From the NCBI GenBank assembly GCA_030638665.1, contig DAOWEF010000078.1:1-16184 (forward strand): DNA of 16,184 nt. The letters run 5' to 3'. Made by a program: the position numbers and the translations under genes. Numbering within the stretch: the stretch's first letter is position 1; each line of letters begins with the position of its first letter. The DNA comes from Dehalococcoidia bacterium. GTDB taxonomy: Bacteria > Chloroflexota > Dehalococcoidia > E44-bin15. The notes beneath the pieces were generated by a model. It was not told where the DNA came from, searched no databases, and worked only from the letters and a program-made list of their open reading frames with translations. Positions 5,544 to 13,161 of the stretch are shown in pieces.

Positions 5544-5555
5544 GCCTCATCTGAA

Positions 5556-5819
5556 ATGGAGAAGGATAAAAAGCAGACCATTATAGAGGGTTTTCGACTG
5601 CACGAGGAGGACACCGGATCCCCCGAGGTTCAGGTCGCCCTCCTTACGGAGCGGATAAATGGCCTGACAGAGCACATGAGGGTTCACCGCCATGACCATC
5701 ACTCCCTCCGCGGACTTCTCATGCTGGTGGGACAGCGACAGCGGCAGTTATCATATTTGAAGAAGGTCGACCCTCAGCGTTACCGCTCGGTGATAGCAAG
5801 GCTCGGTCTCCGAAAGTAA
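5556..5819 (+). CDS. rpsO: 30S ribosomal protein S15
   Basis: 87 aa, the normal S15 length. S15 binds 16S rRNA and organises the platform of the small subunit. The hallmark block is present: [19 protein letters not shown], then [19 protein letters not shown], then the [11 protein letters not shown] segment that grips rRNA. ATG 5556 gives the standard N-terminus. An upstream in-frame start at 5511 is ruled out because it lies before the predicted transcription start. No Shine-Dalgarno precedes the ATG and the predicted leader is about 6 nt, so the message should be translated as a leaderless or near-leaderless mRNA. First gene of the operon, with pnp 16 nt downstream, an arrangement conserved across many bacteria. 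Confidence 0.96.
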   Translation: MEKDKKQTIIEGFRLHEEDTGSPEVQVALLTERINGLTEHMRVHRHDHHSLRGLLMLVGQRQRQLSYLKKVDPQRYRSVIARLGLRK

Positions 5820-5832
5820 GGAGGTTAACCTC
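5820..5832 (+). promoter_or_regulatory. pnp ribosome binding site inside a 12-bp palindrome
   Basis: GAGGTTAACCTC (5821-5832) is a perfect palindrome whose left arm is the Shine-Dalgarno GGAGG for pnp. A short 4-bp hairpin with a TTAA loop could partly mask it, and a DNA- or RNA-binding dimer could recognise it. Confidence 0.45.
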
Positions 5833-5835
5833 ATA

Positions 5836-8070
5836 ATGCCACAGGTTTTTAATTGTCTGGTGGGCAATTGCCCCATTTATATTGAGACCGGCAGGCTTGC
5901 CGACCAGGCGGACGGCGCGGTTACGGTACAGTACGCCGATACCCTGATACTGGTTACCGCCTGCGTATCCGGTGAGCAGCGGGAGGGGACCGATTTTGTC
6001 CCTCTGACCATCGACTATGAGGAGAGGCACTATGCCGCCGGCAAGATCCCCGGTAGCTTTATCAGGAGGGAAAGCCGCCCCAGCCAGGATGCCATCCTCG
6101 CCGATCGGCTCATCGACCGCTCGCTCCGCCCCCTATTTCCCAAGAGCTTCCGCAACGAAACCCAGGTCGTGATCACCATCCTCTCTACAGATCAAGAGAA
6201 CGAGGCGGACGTGCTGGCCATAATTGGAGCCTCAGCAGCGCTCTCGCTCTCCCCTATCCCCTTTGAGGGGCCGGTGGGTGCGGTGCGCGTTGGTTGCATC
6301 GATGGGGAACTGGTGCTTAACCCCACGTTCACCCAGCTGGCCGACAGCTCACTGGACATTGTCATCGCCGGTACCAGCGATGCTCTGGTCATGGTGGAGG
6401 CCGGGGCAAAGGAGGTGCCTGACAGGCTAATCCTGGAGGCCATCAAATTTGGACAGCAGGCGAATCTGGATATCATCAGGCTACAACAGCAACTTCGCGA
6501 TGCTTGTGGCAAGCCCAAGATGGATTTCACCCCCCCTGAGATTAACCGTGAAGTTGAGGAAGCGGTCTCCGCCATCGTCGAAGGCAGGCTCAATAAGATA
6601 GTCTGCAAGCTAAAGGGGGAGCGTGAGGAGGCCCTCACCGCCATTAAAGAGGAGCTTTCCCAGAAGCTGGAGGAGAAGTTCCCCCCTCAAGAGATCGCCC
6701 TCGTCCTGGAATCCCTGTCACGGAGGGAGGTGAGGTCGCAAATTCTGCAGCGAGGAGCTCGCGTCGGCGGTCGTGGGCTGAGTGAGGTTCGCCCCATCGC
6801 CTGTGAGGTTGGCTTTCTACCCCGCACCCATGGCTCAGGTCTGTTCAAGCGTGGGGGCACCCAGGTATTGACCACTACTACGCTGGGCTCGACAAGAAAG
6901 GAGCAGCTCATCGATACCATCAGTCAGGAGGAGAGCAAGCGCTTCCTGCATCACTACAATTTCCCCCCCTACTCCACCGGTGAGGTGAAACGTATTGTTG
7001 GGCCGGGGCGACGGGAGATCGGACACGGCGCCCTGGTGGAAAGGGCGCTTACTCCTGTGCTTCCCAATGAGGAGGATTTCCCCTATACCATTCGCCTGGT
7101 CTCCGAGGTCCTCGCCTCTAATGGCTCGACCTCTATGGCCAGCGTCTGCGCCAGCGTCCTGTCCCTGATGGATGCCGGCATTCCCATCAGTAGCCCTGTG
7201 GCCGGGGTGGCCATGGGAGTGATCGTTGAGGATGGCAAATATGTCCTGCTCACCGATATCGAGGGACTGGAGGATGCCTATGGCAACATGGATTTCAAGG
7301 TAGCGGGGACGGCCGAGGGGATCACCGCCCTCCAAATGGACATCAAGCTCAAAGGGATTCCCTATGAGGTTATCGAGAAGGCAATTCAGCAGGGGCATGA
7401 TGCCCGCTGCTTCATCCTCGATAAGATGATCCAGACCATCAGCTCCAGTCGCCCGCAGCTCAGCAAATATGCCCCTAGGATGCAAAAGATAACCATCGAC
7501 CCCGATAAGATCGGCACCGTCATCGGCCCCGGGGGCAAGACCATCAGGTCGATCACCGAGGAGACCAAGGCGACCATAGACGTTGAAAATGATGGCACTA
7601 TTATCATCGGCTCAATCAGTGAGGAGGGAGCACAAAAGGCGATCAAGATCATCGAGGATTTGACCAGGGATGTGGAGGTTGGTACTGTCTATACCGGGAA
7701 GGTGACCCGGGTGATCAGCATTGGCGCCTTTGTGGAGATCCTCCCCGGCAAGGAGGGGATGGTTCATATCAGTGAGCTTGCCGACTACCGGGTGCCCAGC
7801 GTTGAGGATGTGGTCAAGGTGGGCGATGAGATCATGGTCGTGGTCACCGAGATCGACCGCATGGGGCGGATAAATCTTTCCCGCCGCGCAGTACTTCAAG
7901 GGCTCTCAAAGGTGACCAATGCGAAGGATACTATGTCGTCAGGCTTTGCCGGGAAACCTCAGTACCCACCCCAACGGCCTCGGGGTGGTGATCTGGAACG
8001 CAGACCCAGGGGAGGGCCGCCGCCGCCGAGGCGTTATCCGGATAGAGGGAGGAAGCCCCCCCAGAGGTAG
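5836..8070 (+). CDS. pnp: polynucleotide phosphorylase
   Basis: 744 aa; a phosphate-dependent 3'-5' exoribonuclease of mRNA decay that works as a trimer ring. Domain order is complete: RNase PH domain 1 (about 10-140), helical domain, RNase PH domain 2 (about 310-540), KH (about 550-610, with G560-TVIGPGGK568) and S1 (about 614-688). The active-site residues equivalent to E. coli D486, D492 and K494 are D480, D486 and K488. The tail after the S1 domain is long and rich in Arg, Pro and Gly, making the protein somewhat longer than the usual ~700-720 aa; such tails often bind RNA or partners. ATG 5836 is preceded by AAGGAGG. It is 16 nt after rpsO and 38 nt before dapB, so co-transcription is likely. 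Confidence 0.97.
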   Translation: MPQVFNCLVGNCPIYIETGRLADQADGAVTVQYADTLILVTACVSGEQREGTDFVPLTIDYEERHYAAGKIPGSFIRRESRPSQDAILADRLIDRSLRPLFPKSFRNETQVVITILSTDQENEADVLAIIGASAALSLSPIPFEGPVGAVRVGCIDGELVLNPTFTQLADSSLDIVIAGTSDALVMVEAGAKEVPDRLILEAIKFGQQANLDIIRLQQQLRDACGKPKMDFTPPEINREVEEAVSAIVEGRLNKIVCKLKGEREEALTAIKEELSQKLEEKFPPQEIALVLESLSRREVRSQILQRGARVGGRGLSEVRPIACEVGFLPRTHGSGLFKRGGTQVLTTTTLGSTRKEQLIDTISQEESKRFLHHYNFPPYSTGEVKRIVGPGRREIGHGALVERALTPVLPNEEDFPYTIRLVSEVLASNGSTSMASVCASVLSLMDAGIPISSPVAGVAMGVIVEDGKYVLLTDIEGLEDAYGNMDFKVAGTAEGITALQMDIKLKGIPYEVIEKAIQQGHDARCFILDKMIQTISSSRPQLSKYAPRMQKITIDPDKIGTVIGPGGKTIRSITEETKATIDVENDGTIIIGSISEEGAQKAIKIIEDLTRDVEVGTVYTGKVTRVISIGAFVEILPGKEGMVHISELADYRVPSVEDVVKVGDEIMVVVTEIDRMGRINLSRRAVLQGLSKVTNAKDTMSSGFAGKPQYPPQRPRGGDLERRPRGGPPPPRRYPDRGRKPPQR

Positions 8071-8108
8071 TGGGGTAGCAACGAGCCGTAGCGAGGTCTA
8101 ATCCAACG

Positions 8109-8900
8109 ATGATAAAGGTAATCGTTCATGGTGCAGCAGGGAGGATGGGGCGTGAGGCCTTGCGGGCGCTCTGCTCCGATGCGGAGCTTGAGGCGGCGGG
8201 CGCCGTTGATCTTAAGGCAGACCGAGAGCGCCTGCCCCTTCCCGATGGCTCCGGGGAGATCCCTTACTCTTCAGACCTGGAGACCATCCTTTCCCAAACC
8301 AGTCCCGATGTAATGGTTGATTTCACCATCCGAGAGGCGACCATGCCGGCAGTGCGCCTCGCTGCCAAGCATGGCGTTAATCTGGTTATCGGGACCACCG
8401 GCCTCTCCTCAGAAGATATTGACGAGATCGAAAGGTTAAGTCGGCAGGGCGATGTTGGCGTGGTGGTGGCCCCAAACTTCTCCCTGGGGGCAGTGTTGAT
8501 GATCCATCTGGCGAAACTGGCAGCCAGATATTTCGATTATGCCGAGGTCATCGAAAAGCATCATGAAGGGAAGGCTGATGCCCCATCGGGCACCGCCCTA
8601 GCCACCGCACAGGCGATGGTGGCAGCGCGGGGAAAGCCTTTCCGCTATCCCACACTGGAGAAGGAGAGCCTCGCCGGCACCCGCGGCGGGCAGGTTGAGG
8701 GGGTCAGTGTGCATAGCGTGCGTCTTCCCGGGTTTTTGGCCCATCAGGAAGTGATCCTGGGGGCACCGGCCCAGACGCTGACCATAAGCCATGACTCTAT
8801 CAGCCGTGAGTCCTTCATGCCGGGGGTTGTCATGGCAATAAAACATGTGGTAAAAAAGAAAGGTCTTGTATATGGCCTCGAGACACTTCTAGGATTGTAG
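8109..8900 (+). CDS. dapB: 4-hydroxy-tetrahydrodipicolinate reductase
   Basis: 263 aa. It reduces the DapA product to tetrahydrodipicolinate with NAD(P)H, on the lysine and diaminopimelate route. The N-terminal Rossmann motif is G8-AAGRMG14, GTTG is at 95-98 and APNFSLG at 121-127. The catalytic signature E149-KHHEGKADAPSGT162 contains the His pair (151-152) and the Lys that handle the substrate. GAGG lies about 12 nt before ATG 8109, a little distant. It is followed by asd after 11 nt. The pathway runs asd, dapA, dapB, whereas the gene order here is dapB, asd, dapA. Confidence 0.96.
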   Translation: MIKVIVHGAAGRMGREALRALCSDAELEAAGAVDLKADRERLPLPDGSGEIPYSSDLETILSQTSPDVMVDFTIREATMPAVRLAAKHGVNLVIGTTGLSSEDIDEIERLSRQGDVGVVVAPNFSLGAVLMIHLAKLAARYFDYAEVIEKHHEGKADAPSGTALATAQAMVAARGKPFRYPTLEKESLAGTRGGQVEGVSVHSVRLPGFLAHQEVILGAPAQTLTISHDSISRESFMPGVVMAIKHVVKKKGLVYGLETLLGL

Positions 8901-8911
8901 GGGATTTAGTA

Positions 8912-9925
8912 ATGAAAGAATTCAATGTTGCCATCGTAGGCGCCACGGGACTGGTGGGGCAGGAGTTTATCAAGGTCCTGGGACAGCGGAATTTCCCTAT
9001 GAGCTCCCTTCACCTCTTCGCCTCGGACCGCTCCGCAGGCCGGAAGCTCACGGTCAACGATAGAGAGTTGGAAGTCAAGGAGACCACACAACAGTCCTTT
9101 GATGGGATGGACATCGCACTGTTCTCCGCAGGCTACGAAATCAGCCAACACTTCTCACCGATCGCAGCGCAGGCCGGCACAGTGGTCATCGATAATAGCG
9201 CTGCCTTCAGGATGGATCCCGAGATCCCCCTGGTGGTTCCTGAGGTCAATGCCGATGATATGAAGGAGCACAAAGGGATCATCGCCAACCCAAACTGCTC
9301 CACCATTCAGCTGGTGGTGGCCCTCTACCCCCTGCACAAGGCCAATCCCATCAAGCGGTTAATCGTGGATAGCTACCAGTCGGTGTCGGGCACCGGTGCC
9401 GCTGCCCTGGAGGAATTGAGCGAGCAAGCCAGACAGGTGCTGGAGGGACGCACTGTGGTGCCACATGTCTACCCCCACCAGATCGCCTTCAACATACTAC
9501 CTGAGATCGACCTATTTATGGACAATGGCTATACCAAGGAGGAGTGGAAGGTGGTGGAGGAGACCAGGAAGATAATGCATGCCGGGGACATAGCCATTTC
9601 GGCCACCTGTGCGCGAGTCCCCATATTCATCGGTCACAGTGAGGCGGTCCATATCGAGTTTAGCGAACCAATGTCCCCTGATACAGCACGGCGCATCCTC
9701 GCTGAGGCACCCGGGGTCAAGGTGCTCGATGACCCCAATATTAGCCTCTATCCCCAGCCCTGGTCCGTAGCGGGATCGGACGAGGTCTTCGTGGGGCGCA
9801 TCCGCAAGGATAGCTCGCACGATTGCGGCTTGGCCATGTGGGTGGTCGCTGATAACCTCAGAAAAGGAGCGGCCCTCAATGCCGTTCAGATCGCGGAGAC
9901 TTTGGTCGAGAGGAGCTTGATATGA
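8912..9925 (+). CDS. asd: aspartate-semialdehyde dehydrogenase
   Basis: 337 aa. It reduces aspartyl phosphate to aspartate semialdehyde with NADPH, the branch point for lysine, threonine and methionine. The NADP site is G10-ATGLVGQ17. The catalytic Cys is C129 in NPNCST, followed by the Gln of SYQSVSGTG (Q156), and the acid-base His is H242 in RVPIFIGHSE. Length and motif spacing are standard for the bacterial enzyme. ATG 8912 has a weak GGGGA upstream. Its stop overlaps the dapA start (ATGA at 9922-9925), so the two are probably translationally coupled. No aspartokinase gene is in the window. Confidence 0.96.
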   Translation: MKEFNVAIVGATGLVGQEFIKVLGQRNFPMSSLHLFASDRSAGRKLTVNDRELEVKETTQQSFDGMDIALFSAGYEISQHFSPIAAQAGTVVIDNSAAFRMDPEIPLVVPEVNADDMKEHKGIIANPNCSTIQLVVALYPLHKANPIKRLIVDSYQSVSGTGAAALEELSEQARQVLEGRTVVPHVYPHQIAFNILPEIDLFMDNGYTKEEWKVVEETRKIMHAGDIAISATCARVPIFIGHSEAVHIEFSEPMSPDTARRILAEAPGVKVLDDPNISLYPQPWSVAGSDEVFVGRIRKDSSHDCGLAMWVVADNLRKGAALNAVQIAETLVERSLI

Positions 9926-10815
9926 TGACTGAGCTTGGTAAATTACTCACCGCTATGGTAACCCCCTTCGATGACGAAGGCAGGGTTGACTATGAGCAGA
10001 TGAAGCGACTTTCCCTGGCACTCCTGGATTCGGGGAGCGACGGGCTGGTGGTTTCCGGCACCACAGGGGAACGCTCCACGCTCACCGATGAGGAGCAGCT
10101 CAAACTGTTCGCGGCAGTGAAGGAAGCGGTGGGAGGACGAGGGACGGTGATGGCCGGCACAGGAAGTAACTGCACCCGGGAGGGCGTGGATTTGACCAGA
10201 GAAGCAGAGCGGATCGGCGTGGACGCCATACTGCTGGTGGTCCCCTATTACAATAAGCCGACCCAGGAGGGGCTCTTCGCGCATTTCAAGGCCATAGCCC
10301 AGGCAACCACCCTGCCCTGCATCCTCTATAATGTGCCCAGTCGCACCGTCACCAACCTGGCCCCCGATACCGTGATCAGGCTAAGCAAGATAGATAACAT
10401 CGTGGGCATAAAGGAGGCTAGCGGCAACCTGGACCAGATTGCCAAAATCATCGATGGCACAGGTAAGGATTTCATAGTCTATAGCGGCAACGATGGCGAT
10501 ACCTTCCCCGTTATCGCCATGGGGGGCTACGGGGTGATCAGCGTAGTCTCACATCTTGTAGGTAACCAGGTGCGGGACATGATCGAGAAGCTTGTTAGCG
10601 GTCAGATGAGCGAGGCGGCGGCGATTCATCATCGCCTGCTCCCTCTGATAAACACCCTCTTCGTCGTCTCCAACCCCATCCCCATCAAATACGCCCTGAA
10701 CCATGTGGGCTTTAGAGTGGGCAAGCCTCGCCTGCCGCTTACCGAGCCCGATGAGAAGTCGGCGGCTATAATCGAGGCGACGCTCAAAAACTATAGCATT
10801 GACTTGAAAGTTTGA
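9922..10815 (+). CDS. dapA: 4-hydroxy-tetrahydrodipicolinate synthase
   Basis: 297 aa TIM-barrel enzyme that condenses pyruvate with aspartate semialdehyde, the committed step to lysine and diaminopimelate. The Schiff-base lysine is K164 in G-I-K-E-A-S-G. SGTTGE (45-50) carries the catalytic Thr pair, Y110 is in YYNKPTQEG, and Y136-N-V-P-S-R-T holds the Tyr and Arg that bind the substrate. Two adjacent ATGs are possible: 9922 (overlapping the asd stop by 4 nt) or 9925. GAGGAG at 9910-9915 serves either, with spacings of 6 or 9 nt. The last gene of the operon. No convincing terminator is seen before the convergent gene ending at 10861. The final family call is DapA rather than a paralogous aldolase because dapB and asd adjoin it. 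Confidence 0.96.
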   Translation: MMTELGKLLTAMVTPFDDEGRVDYEQMKRLSLALLDSGSDGLVVSGTTGERSTLTDEEQLKLFAAVKEAVGGRGTVMAGTGSNCTREGVDLTREAERIGVDAILLVVPYYNKPTQEGLFAHFKAIAQATTLPCILYNVPSRTVTNLAPDTVIRLSKIDNIVGIKEASGNLDQIAKIIDGTGKDFIVYSGNDGDTFPVIAMGGYGVISVVSHLVGNQVRDMIEKLVSGQMSEAAAIHHRLLPLINTLFVVSNPIPIKYALNHVGFRVGKPRLPLTEPDEKSAAIIEATLKNYSIDLKV

Positions 10816-10860
10816 GCTGCGGTATCGAGGCAGCGAAGCAATCGGAAATGCGCCGGTATT

Positions 10861-11190
10861 CTACCAAAATTCTATGTTCCCGACGAATTTCCTCTCCTTG
10901 AGAATTGCCGTAATCTCTTGCCGTGCCGCCTTATCGGCGACAGGCTCAACTTCTGATACAGGCAGGCCTGCTTCGTTTTCCCTGAATTTCCAGCTTACCA
11001 CATATCCAGGTACAATAACGTAGGCACAGCCACCGATGCCGCAGCAACTGGATTCGATCACCGAAAGTCCGGTCACACACAGCACCTCTTTCCCATTGTG
11101 CTCCAGCCTATGCTCATCAAGCGGAGTGTAGTACCCCGCCAGGGCAATCACTTCCTCACCCAGTTCCAGGTGAACGTATTCTACTTTCAT
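10861..11190 (-). CDS. hypothetical protein with a CC-x4-C motif
   Basis: 109 aa, soluble. I recognise no named family. The centre is distinctive: ESSCCGIGGCAYVIVPGYV, with Cys 49, 50 and 55 in a Gly-rich context and another Cys at 38, which could hold a metal or form redox disulfides. The flanks are mixed beta-strand-like and a Lys/Arg-rich C-terminal helix (about 86-101). ATG 11190 follows GGGGGAG at 5 nt, a strong ribosome binding site. A separate promoter-like pair lies at 11232-11260, so it can be expressed apart from purA, which reads in the same direction 82 nt upstream. It converges with dapA. Confidence 0.75.
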   Translation of the reverse strand: MKVEYVHLELGEEVIALAGYYTPLDEHRLEHNGKEVLCVTGLSVIESSCCGIGGCAYVIVPGYVVSWKFRENEAGLPVSEVEPVADKAARQEITAILKERKFVGNIEFW

Positions 11191-11231
11191 CTCACTCCCC
11201 CTGAATAGGTTAACGAAAATGTATGAAATTT

Positions 11232-11260
11232 ATTATGGGGTCGAGCCACTACAGCGACAA
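11232..11260 (-). promoter_or_regulatory. promoter of the Cys-motif protein
   Basis: On the minus strand, TTGTCG (11255-11260, 4 of 6), 17-nt spacer, CATAAT (11232-11237, 5 of 6). The predicted leader is about 35 nt. Confidence 0.45.
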
Positions 11261-11272
11261 TGCCCACTGCCC

Positions 11273-12556
11273 CTATAGGAGTTCCTTCACCATTATGGTC
11301 TGCTCCCGCCGCTCCCCCACGGATATGATGCTTACTGGGCAATTAAGCAGCTCCTCCAGCCTCTCCACATAGGTGCGAGCCTCCCCTGGTAAATCCTCAA
11401 AGCGGCGGATGTCACTGATGTCGGTTTGCCAGCCAGGAAGCTCCTCATAGAGCGGCTCGCACCTCGCCAGCATCGCCACGCTGGAGGGGGGACTTGTAAG
11501 GGTCTTCCCATCATGCCTGTATGCGGTGCATATCTTGATGGAGGGCAGGATACTGAGGATATCGAGGCGGGTGAGGATAAAGGAGGAGAAGCCATTGACG
11601 CGGGCACTGAAGCGACCGACCACCGCGTCGAACCAGCCGCAGCGGCGGGGGCGTCCAGTAGTGGCGCCGCGCTCATGGGCGTGCTCCCGAATCAGCTCCC
11701 CCGTCTCGTCCAGGAGTTCCGTGGGCATGGGACCACCCCCCACCCTGGTAATGTAGGCCTTAAACACGCCAGCGATCCCATCGAGCTTCAGCGGGCTAAG
11801 CCCCAATCCGGAGCAAGCGCCCCCCGTCATGGTGGTGGTGGAGGTAACATAGGGGTAGGTGCCAAAGTCAACATCCAGCAGGGTTCCCTGCGCCCCCTCC
11901 AGCAGGACCTTCTGTTTCCTCTCCAGAGCCTCCTCGACCATCAGGTCGGTTTCCCTGATAAAGGGTGCAAGAAGCTCACCATAGTGGCAATACTTTTCGT
12001 AAATCTCCTCCAGCACAAGCGGTTGAGCCTGGTAAACCCTGGTCAGGATGCGGTTCTTCTGCTCCAGGACAAGGCGAAGCCTCTCAAGAAAGGCATCCCT
12101 TTCCAGGAGGTCACCGGTGCGGATCCCCAGCCGGCCCACCTTGTCCATATAGGCGGGGCCGATCCCCCTCTTCGTCGTCCCGATCGCGCCACTGCCGCGG
12201 GATTCCTCCTCCAGGGCATCGAGCTGGAGGTGATAGGGCATGATAAGGTGGGCGCGATCGCTCACAAAAAGCCTATCTACCGACACATCTTGGCTCTTTA
12301 GCGCTTCGATCTCCTCGAGGAACACGGCGGGATCGATGACCACACCATTGCCGATGATGCAGGTGACTTCCCGATGGAAAATGCCCGCGGGAATAAGGTG
12401 CATCTTGAACTCGCCACAGGGATTAACTACGGTATGCCCGGCATTGCTCCCCCCGGAGAAACGCACCACCATGTGCGCTTTCTCCGCCAGGAGGTCCACG
12501 ATCTTCCCCTTCCCCTCATCTCCCCATTGCGCCCCAATAACAGCGATTACCGGCAT
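11273..12556 (-). CDS. purA: adenylosuccinate synthetase
   Basis: 427 aa. It joins IMP and aspartate using GTP, the first step from IMP to AMP. The P-loop-like segment G12-DEGKGK18 contains the catalytic D13, and GGSNAGH41 contains the catalytic H41, both at their canonical numbers. Also present are GTTKRGIGPAY (126-136), EGAQGTLLDVDFGTYPYVTS (220-239) and the ATTGRPRRCGW loop (298-308) near the base-binding site. The open frame extends upstream to 12724, but ATG 12556 is the true start: AGGAGG lies 5 nt before it, it begins at the family's usual MPVIAVIGAQWGDEGKG, and the promoter at 12672-12700 lies inside the longer version. No purB is nearby. Confidence 0.96.
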   Translation of the reverse strand: MPVIAVIGAQWGDEGKGKIVDLLAEKAHMVVRFSGGSNAGHTVVNPCGEFKMHLIPAGIFHREVTCIIGNGVVIDPAVFLEEIEALKSQDVSVDRLFVSDRAHLIMPYHLQLDALEEESRGSGAIGTTKRGIGPAYMDKVGRLGIRTGDLLERDAFLERLRLVLEQKNRILTRVYQAQPLVLEEIYEKYCHYGELLAPFIRETDLMVEEALERKQKVLLEGAQGTLLDVDFGTYPYVTSTTTMTGGACSGLGLSPLKLDGIAGVFKAYITRVGGGPMPTELLDETGELIREHAHERGATTGRPRRCGWFDAVVGRFSARVNGFSSFILTRLDILSILPSIKICTAYRHDGKTLTSPPSSVAMLARCEPLYEELPGWQTDISDIRRFEDLPGEARTYVERLEELLNCPVSIISVGERREQTIMVKELL

Positions 12557-12671
12557 GCGATCCTCCTGCTTACCTCCGATGCCCGATGAGTGCTCTACTT
12601 TTATCCTTTCCTGATCTACCCACCACGCCCATCCACTTTTTCGAGCTCCCCACCACCCACATCCACCCCGT

Positions 12672-12700
12672 AGTATACCAAATAGGGATCCATTTGATAA
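12672..12700 (-). promoter_or_regulatory. purA promoter
   Basis: On the minus strand, TTATCA (12695-12700, 4 of 6), 17-nt spacer, TATACT (12672-12677, 5 of 6). The leader would be about 109 nt, long enough for regulation, but I see no known purine riboswitch core in it. Confidence 0.6.
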
Positions 12701-12725
12701 GAGGGTGCACCGGGGGCAACCCATG

Positions 12726-12754
12726 TTGACAATGGTAGCGAAAGGTGATAACTT
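12726..12754 (+). promoter_or_regulatory. promoter of the tRNA-tuf cluster
   Basis: Perfect -35 TTGACA (12726-12731), 17-nt spacer, TAACTT (12749-12754) preceded by TG as an extended -10. It points away from the purA promoter 26 bp behind it. The AT-rich run at about 12770-12790 offers other possible -10 boxes. Confidence 0.45.
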
Positions 12755-12827
12755 TACTTAGTCAAAACTGTATTGTATTATATATATTACACTTACACCA
12801 TTAACATGGCTCAAAAAGTATAAAAAA

Positions 12828-12899
12828 GCCCGAGTGGCGCAAAGGTAGCGCAGCCGATTTGTAATCGGCAGGGTAGCGGTTCGAATCCGCTCTCGGGCT
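12828..12899 (+). tRNA. tRNA-Thr(TGT)
   Basis: The acceptor GCCCGAG pairs with CTCGGGC. The anticodon stem GCCGA/TCGGC encloses TTTGTAA with anticodon TGT at 12860-12862. The T-arm is AGCGG-TTCGAAT-CCGCT. CCA is not encoded, and the discriminator is T. First of three tRNAs ahead of tuf. Confidence 0.93.
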
Positions 12900-12924
12900 G
12901 TGTAAGGCGAGGGGGATATAGAAC

Positions 12925-13010
12925 GGCGGGGTGGGTGAGTGGCTAAAACCAGCAGACTGTAAATCTGCCGCCGACAGGCTTCGTAGGTTCGAATCCTACC
13001 CCCGCCACCA
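12925..13010 (+). tRNA. tRNA-Tyr(GTA), CCA encoded
   Basis: The acceptor GGCGGGG pairs with CCCCGCC. The anticodon stem GCAGA/TCTGC holds loop CTGTAAA with anticodon GTA at 12959-12961. The long variable arm marks it as class II, as expected for bacterial tRNA-Tyr. The T-arm is GTAGG-TTCGAAT-CCTAC. Unlike its two neighbours it encodes CCA. Confidence 0.94.
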
Positions 13011-13073
13011 TATAGGGAATTTGCCGGGATAAGCATCGCGGCCTTGTAAGCGTTACTAAAAGTCCGAAAAAGA

Positions 13074-13145
13074 GCCCACATAGCTCAGTGGTAGAGCACC
13101 TTCTTGGTAAGAAGGGGGTCGCCAGTTCAACTCTGGCTGTGGGCT
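13074..13145 (+). tRNA. tRNA-Thr(GGT)
   Basis: The acceptor GCCCACA pairs with TGTGGGC. The anticodon stem CCTTC/GAAGG holds TTGGTAA with anticodon GGT at 13106-13108. CCA is not encoded. It ends 16 nt before the tuf start codon, so tRNA and EF-Tu mRNA must be separated by processing, as in the E. coli thrT-tufB unit. Confidence 0.94.
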
Positions 13146-13161
13146 TAAGTGAGGAGGAAAA

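Noticed and set aside
10826..10846. Second REP-like copy after dapA
   Set aside because: It shares only a short GCGAAGCAATC-type core and forms no clear hairpin.
11426..12301. 291-codon plus-strand frame opposite purA
   Set aside because: Antisense shadow; the minus strand encodes a complete PurA with canonical D13 and H41.
12557..12724. N-terminal extension of purA
   Set aside because: It has no homology to the family and contains the promoter and ribosome binding site of the shorter, canonical start.
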